This document shows positions 11,314 to 19,483 of a stretch of 64,000 nt of DNA, in pieces. The notes beneath the pieces are model-generated. The model was not told where the DNA came from and made no database searches. It worked only from the letters and a program-made list of their open reading frames with translations. Numbering within the stretch: the stretch's first letter is position 1; each line of letters opens with the position of its first letter. Origin of the DNA: Xanthomonas sp. (lineage in GTDB: Bacteria > Pseudomonadota > Gammaproteobacteria > Xanthomonadales > Xanthomonadaceae). The translations under genes were made by a program, and so were the position numbers. The stretch spans positions 43,219 to 107,218 of the forward strand of contig JADFDQ010000011.1 in assembly GCA_018262705.1 (NCBI GenBank), in the 5' to 3' direction.

Positions 11314-11742
11314 CGGTGGGATTTTCTTGAATCGACCGAGTAGTTTAGGACAACGCCGATCAAAGCGTCATCGCGACGTAAGTCGGGATCCAGTCAGGCC
11401 GGCATCCGCCAAGGGGACGGACGGCATCTACCCGTCGTCCCGCACCACCCACCGTCGTCCCGGCGAAAGTCGCCCGAGCCGTCATCCCGCCTCATCCACC
11501 ATCATCCCGGCGAACGCCGCTCGAACCGTTATCCTCACAACCACCATCATCCCGGCGAACGCCGCTCGAACCGTCATCCTCTCAACCATCGTCATCCCGG
11601 CGAACGCCGCTCGAACCGTCATCCTCTCAACCATCGTCATCCCGGCGAAAGCCGGGATCCAGCTCTCCGGCGGGCCGTTGGGAAACCGGGTACGCAGACA
11701 CATGATCTGCGAAACGATGCCGACCTCCGCCGAATCGGCGAC
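11314..11742. repeat. intergenic repeat region with 45-bp tandem repeats and CGTCATCCCGGCGAAAG-type palindromes
   Basis: No convincing gene lies here. From 11501 to about 11660 there are three full 45-bp tandem copies (starts 11501, 11546, 11591) and a partial fourth at 11636, each starting (A/G)TCATCCCGGCGAA and containing CGCCGCTCGAACC. The flanks hold related TCATCCCGGCG and AAGTCGGGATCCAG half-sites, and the last copy closes as CCCGGCGAAAGCCGGGATCC, a palindrome common in proteobacterial intergenic DNA. Because 45 is a multiple of three the minus strand stays open and gives a spurious 15-residue repeat ORF. Confidence 0.85.
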
Positions 11743-12003
11743 TCAACGCCCCCCGCGCTGATTCCTCAGGTCATCTAGCGTCGAGGCCAGGATCGCGGTC
11801 GGGTCGGTTCGCAGCGCAAGACACACCTCGGCGAATTCAATGATGTCCAGTCGCCGGCTGCCGCTCTCCATCAGGCTGACCCACTGCTGGTTGCGGCCAA
11901 GGCGCTGCGCCAACACGGCCTGCGACAGGCCAAGAGCCTCCCGTGCCTCCCGCAACAGGCCCACCACCTGCCGGTATTCCTCGCGATAGATCGTCCTCGC
12001 CAT
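11743..12003 (-). CDS. small XRE/Cro-type helix-turn-helix regulator
   Basis: An 86-residue protein: [61 protein letters not shown]. The helix-turn-helix covers about residues 24-60 ([24 protein letters not shown]). It is a single-domain DNA-binding regulator similar to those in toxin-antitoxin or phage-like modules, but no partner gene is evident. It is divergent from the broken zinc-ribbon gene that starts 32 bases away. The start was placed at MARTIY, after which similarity begins; the longer open frame upstream overlaps the divergent gene. Confidence 0.82.
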   Translation of the reverse strand: MARTIYREEYRQVVGLLREAREALGLSQAVLAQRLGRNQQWVSLMESGSRRLDIIEFAEVCLALRTDPTAILASTLDDLRNQRGGR

Positions 12004-12035
12004 GACCGCTTTGCCGTAGGGCGGTCTGGACGCTA

Positions 12036-12734
12036 ATGCACTGGCATCTCGTCCTCCGCGGTATGGATCTGTATCTGGCCATTGGCCTTCTGTCGCTGCT
12101 GGTGGTCGCATTGACGCCATCGCTTCGCAACCCATTTTTTGAAGACAGCGTCTAGGAGATCCGAAGGGGTGGCGGCGGCGTGTGGCTGTGCGTGCTTTTG
12201 TTTGCGACGACGGCTGTTGCCCTCGTCGCGCTTTGGCCGATTCTTTGGGGGAGCCGATTGTGGGCACGGATATGTGCAGCGTTCGGCGTGGTGCGTGAGC
12301 CACCCGCAACCAAGTCATCGCTGCCATCATCACCGCCGCTGCCACCGACGCCACGTCCCGAGCCCGAGCTGCCTGCATGTTTTGATCTTGAAGAACTGCG
12401 GACGTGGCGCGATCGCCATTCCGGCTGGGATCGGCCAGTATGGATCGAAACCTTGGGAACTGGCGGCTACGATTTGATCTGTCTTGGCTGCCGCCAGACG
12501 CATCGGTTTTGTTCGCTGACCCACGGATTCGGAAAGAACAGCTTCCTGGCGATGGGTTATACCTGCCGGCGCTGTCACCGGCTTGTCGAACGCAGCTGGG
12601 ATCACGAACATCCGCGAGAGGAGCATCCGCGCTGCGAGTGTGGCGGCAATCTGGAACGCAAGGGGTTGGCGCATTGCCCAAACTGCGGCAGCCCGGACAT
12701 GTGCTGTTTCTACATGCCCAACATCGTGACCTGA
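12036..12734 (+). pseudogene. zinc-ribbon membrane protein, broken by an in-frame TAG (paralogue of 13811-14464)
   Basis: Read from the ATG at 12036 the frame gives MHWHLVLRGMDLYLAIGLL and continues as a membrane helix, reaches a TAG at 12153-12155 after 39 codons, and stays open in the same frame to 12734. The intact paralogue at 13811 starts MNWHILLPCLEIHLAIGLL and aligns across the stop, so this is one ancestral gene interrupted by a nonsense codon. The remainder has a second membrane helix, a proline-rich linker, and the zinc-ribbon region (CLGC, CRRC, CECGG, CPNCGSPDMCC). A GTG at 12180 could restart translation of the C-terminal part. Confidence 0.8.
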
Positions 12735-12739
12735 CGCGC

Positions 12740-12870
12740 TTTGGCGCAAAAATACTCGGGGCCGCTTTCGCGCTCCCGAATGCTGTTCTCGTTGGTCATG
12801 TGCCGCAGTTCAATGTGCGTGTGTGCCAACCACAGCGGGTGCGTCCGCTGGTGCTGCCGGATGCGGGTGC
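12740..12870 (-). pseudogene. decayed copy of the nirK 3' end and its terminator region
   Basis: The sequence after the broken zinc-ribbon gene aligns base for base with the region after the intact copy (14478-14590). Both show a CGGGGCCGCTT hairpin arm, then the CAATG(C/T)GCGTGTG stretch that is the reverse of the nirK C-terminus (GGAHAH, stop), then GCGGGTGCG(C/T)CCG. Here the nirK frame is degraded and nothing more of that gene is left. It shows the duplication unit was zinc-ribbon gene plus nirK end. Confidence 0.65.
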
Positions 12871-12960
12871 GACTGGCCGAAAGGAGCGTTTGAATTCCCT
12901 CATACTCGCGCATGTCGTCCCGGGGTATTCACTCCGGGGACAACGGGGGAGGAGACACCC

Positions 12961-13665
12961 ATGGGATCACGTCCATTCGCGATCTGGCTGGGCGCCTGCA
13001 CGTCGGCCGTGCTGCTGGTGGCCTGCAAGCCGAGCAAGGATCAGGTGTTGGCGCAATACCGCGCGCCGGTCGAGGCGGTCTTCGCCAGAATCAAATCCCT
13101 CGAAGCGGCCGTCCGCGACACGCCGCCGGTTGCCGATGACGCGATCTCGCCGGGCATCGGCCCGGTGGTGCTGAAGGCCGGCAATGGCGGGGAAGGGAAC
13201 GCGCTGTTCATCCTCGCCGACGACGTGCCCGCGCCCGACCACGCCAGCCGCGACGGCATCGGCGGCACCTACGCCTACACCACCGCAACCTGCGGCGAAG
13301 CCTTGAACGGCGGCGACATCCAGCCCGGCACCGCCAGTTTCCTCGCGGACTGCGCGCGTGCAAAATACGTGTTCGTGCTGCGAACCCGGCGCCACGACAA
13401 GCCCGAAGCCAACGTCGCCGAGCACAATTTCCGGGCCGGCGCCTATGAAGGCGACGTCCTGCTGTTCCGTATCGAGGACGGCGCGCTGCTGGGTGGCTTC
13501 CGCACGTCCGGGAAGAGCAACGACCAGATCATGGTGCGGGAGGACGCCCAAGGGCAGCCGAAGGACGCGGAGGATCGGCTCGAAAGCGACCTCAGTTCCG
13601 AGGTTTACGCCGACATCGGCGCCAAGCTCAGAGCGCTGATCCCCGGTTCGATCCCGCCCGGGTAA
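12961..13665 (+). CDS. exported lipoprotein of unknown function
   Basis: A 234-residue protein with a lipoprotein signal peptide (MGSRPFAIWLGACTSAVLLVAC, lipobox LVAC, lipidated cysteine at residue 22) and a strong ribosome binding site, GGGGGAGGAG, just upstream of the ATG. A short helical stretch (VLAQYRAPVEAVFARIKSLEAAV) is followed by a mixed alpha/beta domain with no motif I recognise. It sits between the two copies of the zinc-ribbon gene and may have been captured with, or inserted into, the duplication. Confidence 0.75.
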   Translation: MGSRPFAIWLGACTSAVLLVACKPSKDQVLAQYRAPVEAVFARIKSLEAAVRDTPPVADDAISPGIGPVVLKAGNGGEGNALFILADDVPAPDHASRDGIGGTYAYTTATCGEALNGGDIQPGTASFLADCARAKYVFVLRTRRHDKPEANVAEHNFRAGAYEGDVLLFRIEDGALLGGFRTSGKSNDQIMVREDAQGQPKDAEDRLESDLSSEVYADIGAKLRALIPGSIPPG

Positions 13666-13810
13666 CGGTCTTCGCGCCCGATCCCGTGCCGCGGTCAACC
13701 GCTTGCGCCGGCTTGCTCGGAGCAAGCCGGCGACCAGAGGTGAACGCAACCAACCTTCGCAGTGCTCTCAATCGCAGCAGATGAGACGAAGACGCAGCAG
13801 ACTGTCCGCC

Positions 13811-14464
13811 ATGAACTGGCACATCCTCCTTCCCTGCCTGGAGATCCATCTTGCCATCGGCCTGCTGTTGCTGCTGTCGGTCTGTTTGGTGCCGAGGTTT
13901 CGGGAGGGCCTTTTCCCGAACCTTGCCGCTGACATGGCGGGTGCCCCGGCTTGGAAGGTCGCGTTGACGCTTGCGCTTCGGGGTGGGTCCGTTGTCCTGC
14001 TGTGGCCGCTGGTGTTGTTGAGACGCTGGCGTCGGTGGTGCGACAGGTCGGGCAACGGCGTCTCATTGCTGCTGCCCGAATCCGAACCCAAGCCAGGGCT
14101 GCCGCCGGAGATCGACCCGGACGAACTGCGCGCGTGGGAGGCGCGGAATCCGGCGATGATCCGCCCGATCCGGATCGAGCAGGTGACTCCCGGGATTTAC
14201 GATGTCCACTGCCTGCATTGCAGTCACGTTTTCCAATACACCGGGCTCATGCACGGCTTCGGCGAGAACAGTTTTCTGACGATGGGCTACGTCTGCGCGC
14301 GCTGTCACCGGCTGGCCGAGCGGAGGTGGGATCGGGCGCATCCGAAGCCGGAACATCCGCGCTGCAAGTGTGGTGGAGCGTTGCGGCGCGAAGGCCAGAT
14401 GCTGTGCCCGAACTGCGGCAGTCCGGACGTGTGTTGCCTTTACATGCCGCTCGCCGTGACCTGA
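13811..14464 (+). CDS. membrane-anchored zinc-ribbon protein, intact copy
   Basis: A 217-residue protein with two N-terminal membrane helices (about residues 8-30 and 45-70), a basic and proline-rich linker, and a cysteine-rich cytoplasmic domain carrying LHCSH, CARCHR, CKCGG and CPNCGSPDVCC, enough for two zinc sites. The start MNWHILL is supported by the aligned start of the broken copy at 12036. It converges on the nirK fusion gene with only a short hairpin between them. I recognise no family with known activity; adjacency to nirK in both duplicates suggests a stable neighbour relation. Confidence 0.75.
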   Translation: MNWHILLPCLEIHLAIGLLLLLSVCLVPRFREGLFPNLAADMAGAPAWKVALTLALRGGSVVLLWPLVLLRRWRRWCDRSGNGVSLLLPESEPKPGLPPEIDPDELRAWEARNPAMIRPIRIEQVTPGIYDVHCLHCSHVFQYTGLMHGFGENSFLTMGYVCARCHRLAERRWDRAHPKPEHPRCKCGGALRREGQMLCPNCGSPDVCCLYMPLAVT

Positions 14465-14478
14465 GTCAGGCGGCCATA

Positions 14479-14512
14479 ACACGCGGGGCCGCTTGCGCGA
14501 CCCCGTGTGTTG
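14479..14512. terminator. hairpin between convergent zinc-ribbon and nirK genes
   Basis: The arms ACACGCGGGG and CCCCGTGTGT (one G-T pair) flank a GC-rich loop, followed by TGTCC. It probably ends transcription from both sides. The same hairpin, degraded, follows the broken copy near 12753. Confidence 0.5.
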
Positions 14513-14535
14513 TCCTGGTTGTTTCGGTGCGCGGC

Positions 14536-16548
14536 TCAATGCGCGTGTGCGCCGCCCGCGGCGGGTGCGCCCGTCGGTGCGGAAGCCGCCGCACGCGCAT
14601 GTTTCACGTCGTCCGCAGTGATCGGCTTGCCCTGATTGCCCCAGGACGTGCGCTCGTGGTTGACGATATCAGCGATGTCGGCATCGTTGAGCGCCGATTG
14701 GAACGGCGGCATCGCGCCGGAGTAGTTGACGCCGTCAATCGCCACGCCCTGCATGCCGTGCAAAATCACGTCGAGTTGCTTGGATGGATCGGGGTTCAGC
14801 ACCACCGCGTTGCCCTTGAGCGGCGGGAACACGCCCGGCATGCCTTCGCCGCTGGCCTGGTGGCAGGCCGCACAGGTGCTGGTGTACAACTGCGCGCCGC
14901 GGGCCGGATCGAACGTGTACGGGCCGGTCGCCTGCGGCGGTGGCGGTAGCGGCGTTGCCGACTGGGTGATCGGTGGTTTGGCGCCGTCGATCGAACCCAC
15001 GGCAAGCACGCCGACCGCGCCCAGTTCCATGTGCGCCATCGAGTGGTCGACGAACGGGTAGTGGCCGGCTTCGTCCAACGTCAAGTCGAACACCACGCCC
15101 TCGCCGGGGCCCACGGTGTGGGTGGAGACGCCGGTCAGCGCATGGGACGGGTCGCCATCGACATAGACTTTGTCGAAAATCGCACCGATCACGTGGAACG
15201 CGCTCCACAGGCTGGGGCCGGCGTTGACCACGTACAGGCGCACCAGATCGCCCGGTTTGGCGGTCAGCGGATGGTCGCGGTATTGGAACGCGGCGCCGTT
15301 GAACACCACTTCGTCCGGGCGGATGTCCTGCATCTTGCCGAAGTCGCCCGCCATGGTCTTGCCGGACACCTGCTGGGTGTACCACTCGCCCTGCACCAGC
15401 ACATAGCTTTCCGCAGCCGGCGGCAAGGGCGTCGCCGGATCGACGATCATCGCGCCGTACATGCCGTTGCCGATGTGCAACAGCACCGGCGGCGTGCCGC
15501 AGTGGTAGAGGAACGCGCCGGCAACCTTGGCTTCGAAGATGAAGCTGACCGACTCGCCGGGCATGATGTCGACGTAGTGCAGGTTCGGCGGCGTGATTGC
15601 CGAATGGAAGTCGATCGAATGCTGCATGGTGCCCTTGTTGGTGAGCGTCACTTTCACCATCTGGCCCTGGCGCACGTGGATGGTCGGTCCGGGCACGGTC
15701 TTGCCGAAGGTCCAGGCTTGGTACTGCACGCCGCTGGCGATTTCGATGGCGTCGTCGGACACGTTAATGTTGACATCGACGGTGTTGCCTTCGGTGAGTG
15801 GCGGCAGCCGGGCGTCGCGTGCCTGCTTGATCGGCGTGGTGTCGGCCAGCGACAGCGGCGAGACCGCAGCGGCGGCGGCGGCCGGACTGGCCGAACGCAC
15901 GTTCAGCGCGCTGTGCAAGCCGGCCAGCAGCAGCGCCACCAGCAGCAGCACGCCCGCGAGCGCGGGTGCCTGCACCCGCCACGGCAGGTGCGGAACCTGT
16001 TCGGCGGGAACGCTGGGGTTCCATTCCGAAAGTTTGCGCCACGCCGGCCAGCGCCGTTCGATCAGGTAGTCGAGGCTGTACGGGCTGGGACCGGAGCGCA
16101 GGTTGATGATGATCAGCGCCGCGAAAATCAGCACATAGCTCAGCGCCGCGCCGATGTTGCTGGCACCGACCGAATACGGTCCGCCGAAGCCTTCCGCCGT
16201 GCTCCAGATCAGCAGGCTGAACAGGATGCCGATGATATAGGTGGCCTTGCGCGCGATGCCCAGCAGCAGTGCCAGCGCCAGCAGGGTTTCGGCGATCCGC
16301 GTGCCCCAGACGAACAGGCCGACGTGCGGCGTCACCAGCGCAATCCACATCTTGAACCACCACGCCGACCACGCCGGTTGCCCGGTTGCTGCGTTGTGCA
16401 GGTAGCCCACGTAGTGGCTGGCGAAATCGTCGGTGAAGGTGAGCGCGGCGCTGACCGCCCAGATCAGCCCGAAGCCCACTCGCAGCGCGGTGCCGGCCAT
16501 CGCGGGCCAGTAAGATGCGGCCTCGATACGGCCTGTCGTGTCAGTCAT
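14536..16548 (-). CDS. nirK: three-domain copper nitrite reductase: DoxX-like membrane domain + NirK (AniA class) + cytochrome c
   Basis: A 670-residue fusion. Residues about 15-215 hold five to six membrane helices of DoxX/DoxD-like character. Residues about 255-520 are a two-cupredoxin copper nitrite reductase: type 1 copper ligands H310, C350, H358, M363; type 2 ligands H315, H349, H502; catalytic D313 (HSIDFH) and H452 (SAFHVIGAIFDKVYVDG, the AniA-type version). Residues about 545-640 are a class I cytochrome c with haem motif CAACH (559-563) and likely axial methionine in GAMPPF. The tail ends GGAHAH. It should reduce nitrite to nitric oxide in the periplasm with electron entry through its own haem. 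The start at MTDTTGR avoids translating an upstream palindrome at 16580-16615. Confidence 0.93.
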   Translation of the reverse strand: MTDTTGRIEAASYWPAMAGTALRVGFGLIWAVSAALTFTDDFASHYVGYLHNAATGQPAWSAWWFKMWIALVTPHVGLFVWGTRIAETLLALALLLGIARKATYIIGILFSLLIWSTAEGFGGPYSVGASNIGAALSYVLIFAALIIINLRSGPSPYSLDYLIERRWPAWRKLSEWNPSVPAEQVPHLPWRVQAPALAGVLLLVALLLAGLHSALNVRSASPAAAAAAVSPLSLADTTPIKQARDARLPPLTEGNTVDVNINVSDDAIEIASGVQYQAWTFGKTVPGPTIHVRQGQMVKVTLTNKGTMQHSIDFHSAITPPNLHYVDIMPGESVSFIFEAKVAGAFLYHCGTPPVLLHIGNGMYGAMIVDPATPLPPAAESYVLVQGEWYTQQVSGKTMAGDFGKMQDIRPDEVVFNGAAFQYRDHPLTAKPGDLVRLYVVNAGPSLWSAFHVIGAIFDKVYVDGDPSHALTGVSTHTVGPGEGVVFDLTLDEAGHYPFVDHSMAHMELGAVGVLAVGSIDGAKPPITQSATPLPPPPQATGPYTFDPARGAQLYTSTCAACHQASGEGMPGVFPPLKGNAVVLNPDPSKQLDVILHGMQGVAIDGVNYSGAMPPFQSALNDADIADIVNHERTSWGNQGKPITADDVKHARAAASAPTGAPAAGGAHAH

Positions 16549-16579
16549 GTGGTGGTCTGTCCTTTGGTATCGGGTTCGG

Positions 16580-16615
16580 GCCGACAGCGCATGCATGCAT
16601 GCGCGACGAGTCGGC
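16580..16615. promoter_or_regulatory. nested palindrome upstream of nirK, candidate operator
   Basis: An 18-bp perfect palindrome, GCGCATGCATGCATGCGC at 16587-16604, is enclosed by a second inverted repeat, GCCGAC at 16580 and GTCGGC ending 16615. It lies 32-67 bases upstream of the nirK ATG on the minus strand. ATGCAT repeats resemble the half-sites of the nitric-oxide sensor NsrR, but spacing differs from the enterobacterial consensus, so the regulator is not assigned. Confidence 0.5.
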
Positions 16616-16705
16616 GCGGCTGGCATTTCTACGCGGTCTTGCGTCGACGCTGCGTTGACGTGCCAGCAAGGCGCTGCCGCCCGAGCGCAGCGGAAATGCG
16701 GCTGT

Positions 16706-16735
16706 TTGACTACAAGCCGCTGAATCTTCTACAAT
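16706..16735 (+). promoter_or_regulatory. sigma-70 promoter of rplU-rpmA
   Basis: TTGACT (16706-16711) and TACAAT (16730-16735) are separated by 18 bases. This is the best -35/-10 pair between the nirK start and rplU and leaves a leader of about 60 bases before the rplU ATG. Confidence 0.75.
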
Positions 16736-16801
16736 TCCGCTTCTGTCCACGGCAGATCGGACAGACTCCCAAGAAGAACGACATAATCGAGAGACTTTGA
16801 C

Positions 16802-17110
16802 ATGTACGCAATCGTAGTCACCGGCGGTAAGCAATACCGCGTGATGCAGGGCGAAACGCTCCGCGTCGAATTGCTCGAAGCCGAAGCCGGCAGCGAGATC
16901 AAGCTGGACAACGTGCTCATGCTGGGCGATGCCGACGGCATCAAACTGGGCGATGCGCTCAAGGGCGCCGCGGTCACCGCCAAGGTGGTGGGCCACGGTC
17001 GCGCCGACAAGGTGCGGATCGTCAAGTTCCGTCGCCGCAAGCACCATCGCAAGCAGATGGGCCACCGTCAGCATTACACCGAAATTCAGATCACCGGCAT
17101 CAACGCCTGA
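16802..17110 (+). CDS. rplU: 50S ribosomal protein L21
   Basis: A 102-residue protein starting [14 protein letters not shown] and containing the basic RNA-binding stretch [26 protein letters not shown]. It binds 23S rRNA in the large subunit. It forms the standard rplU-rpmA-obgE cluster; rpmA begins 23 bases downstream. Confidence 0.98.
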   Translation: MYAIVVTGGKQYRVMQGETLRVELLEAEAGSEIKLDNVLMLGDADGIKLGDALKGAAVTAKVVGHGRADKVRIVKFRRRKHHRKQMGHRQHYTEIQITGINA

Positions 17111-17133
17111 TCGTCAGTCCGGAGAATTGAGCA

Positions 17134-17394
17134 ATGGCACATAAAAAGGCAGGCGGCAGTACCCGTAACGGCCGCGATTCCAACCCGAAGTACCTCGGCG
17201 TGAAGATTTATGGTGGGCAGGCGATTGAAGCTGGCAACATCATCGTGCGTCAGCGCGGCACCCAGTTCCACCCGGGTACCGGCGTGGGCCTCGGCCGCGA
17301 CCACACCCTGTTTGCGCTGGTCGACGGCAAGGTGGATTTTTCCGTCAAGGGCCCGAAAAAGCGCCGCACGGTCAGTATCGTTTCTGCGCAGTAA
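17134..17394 (+). CDS. rpmA: 50S ribosomal protein L27
   Basis: An 86-residue protein, [24 protein letters not shown] and so on, with the N-terminus that reaches the peptidyl transferase centre. No N-terminal extension needing proteolytic removal is present. A terminator follows at 17423. Confidence 0.98.
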   Translation: MAHKKAGGSTRNGRDSNPKYLGVKIYGGQAIEAGNIIVRQRGTQFHPGTGVGLGRDHTLFALVDGKVDFSVKGPKKRRTVSIVSAQ

Positions 17395-17422
17395 GCGCGG
17401 GCGCATGCGATTCCGCGAAGAG

Positions 17423-17443
17423 CCCCGCCTCGGCGGGGTTTTT
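17423..17443 (+). terminator. terminator of rplU-rpmA
   Basis: The stem CCCCGC (17423-17428) pairs with GCGGGG (17433-17438) across a CTCG loop and is followed by TTTTT. Confidence 0.9.
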
Positions 17444-17494
17444 CGTTGATGGAAACTCGAATGTCGCCGCTTTTTCCACGGACACTGATTCATA

Positions 17495-18648
<1,154 letters not shown>

Positions 18649-18689
18649 GGGCAAGGGAACCTGGAACCGGGAAAAGCATGAAGCCGCGG

Positions 18690-18960
18690 GTTGCCCGGAC
18701 GGGTTCGAGCAGGGCATGGATGGCCTGCGTCCGCGAATCGCAGCCGGATGCGGAGTCTTCGCGGCGAACCCGTCCGGGTGACGCGCGGCTTGGGCTGGGG
18801 GCCGGGGGCCAGGGGCCAGAGACCAGGGACGTGTGTCCCGTGCTTTGACTACAAGATAGCGACGGATTGTGGCGTGGCAGTCGGCTGATGGCCTGCGTCC
18901 GCGAATCGCAGCCGGATGCGGTGTTTGCGCAACGAACCCGCCGGGCGATGCGCGAACCGG
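18690..18960. repeat. duplicated palindromic intergenic element between obgE and rpsT
   Basis: No gene is seen in the 396 bases between obgE and rpsT. An identical 35-bp core (starting GATGGCCTGCGTCCGCGAAT) occurs at 18719-18753 and 18887-18921. The first copy is enclosed by a perfect 14-bp inverted repeat, CCCGGACGGGTTCG at 18694-18707 and CGAACCCGTCCGGG at 18765-18778; the second keeps a shorter CGAACCCGCCGGG arm. Each unit is about 85 bp and could fold as a long hairpin. It looks like a small non-autonomous mobile or REP-type unit. Confidence 0.75.
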
Positions 18961-18994
18961 CAATGGTTCTGAAATTTCCTGTGCCTTGACGCAA

Positions 18995-19019
18995 GAAACC
19001 CGGCTTTGCGCCGGGTTTC
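18995..19019 (-). terminator. terminator of rpsT
   Basis: A 10-bp perfect stem (GAAACCCGGC with GCCGGGTTTC) with a 5-base loop lies 26 bases past the rpsT stop. The T-run after the stem on the minus strand is weak. Confidence 0.75.
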
Positions 19020-19044
19020 AAGATGCACTGCGGCCGACGCCGAA

Positions 19045-19314
19045 TCAGGCGGCCTTGAGCGCCTTGATCCGCGCGGTCAGGCGCGACTTGTGGCGGGCGG
19101 CTTTGTTCTTGTGGATCAGGCCGCGCGCGGCGAAACGATCCAACAGCGGCTGGGCGACGGTGAATGCGGCGCTGGCGCCGTCGGCATCGTTGGCGTTGAG
19201 CGCCTTGATCACCCTCTTGACCGCGGTGCGCAGCTGCGAGCGCTGGGCGACGTTGCGGGCGTTGCGCCCGACCATCTGCTTGGCGCGTTTCTTGGAGGAC
19301 TTGATATTGGCCAC
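19045..19314 (-). CDS. rpsT: 30S ribosomal protein S20
   Basis: An 89-residue basic protein beginning (V)[20 protein letters not shown] and ending ARIKALKAA. The family N-terminus dictates a GTG start at 19312-19314; the longer frame to 19380 has no similarity. A non-ATG start is also used by E. coli rpsT, where it permits translational feedback, and the same may hold here. Divergent from murJ. Confidence 0.96.
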   Translation of the reverse strand: MANIKSSKKRAKQMVGRNARNVAQRSQLRTAVKRVIKALNANDADGASAAFTVAQPLLDRFAARGLIHKNKAARHKSRLTARIKALKAA

Positions 19315-19483
19315 TGGGAAATCCTGAAATTCTTGAGGGTGAAATACTGAAGCTTGGCGGGGCGTGCCGTCGACTGGCACAATGCCGCGCCGACAACGTC
19401 TCGGAAAGACTGCGAATTATGTACGGTTTCCCCGGTTGGGTCAACAATCCGCGCTGGTCGCGACGCACATCCCTGGAGCAGGG

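Noticed and set aside
11482..11703. 73-residue frame with repeated MTVRAAFAG
   Set aside because: Product of the 45-bp tandem repeat staying in frame; no start signals.
12710..12913. 67-residue minus-strand ORF
   Set aside because: It overlaps the decayed nirK end and the broken zinc-ribbon gene and has no start signal.
13707..13731. Perfect GCCGGCTTGCTC hairpin after the lipoprotein gene as a terminator
   Set aside because: The loop is too small for the full stem and no T-run follows; could be a REP-like palindrome instead.
15031..16800. 589-residue open frame opposite nirK
   Set aside because: Antisense to a gene with clear copper and haem motifs; composition is typical of shadow frames.
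18845..18873. TTGACT promoter-like sequence between obgE and rpsT
   Set aside because: No acceptable -10 at 16-18 bases and no + strand gene before murJ at 19484.
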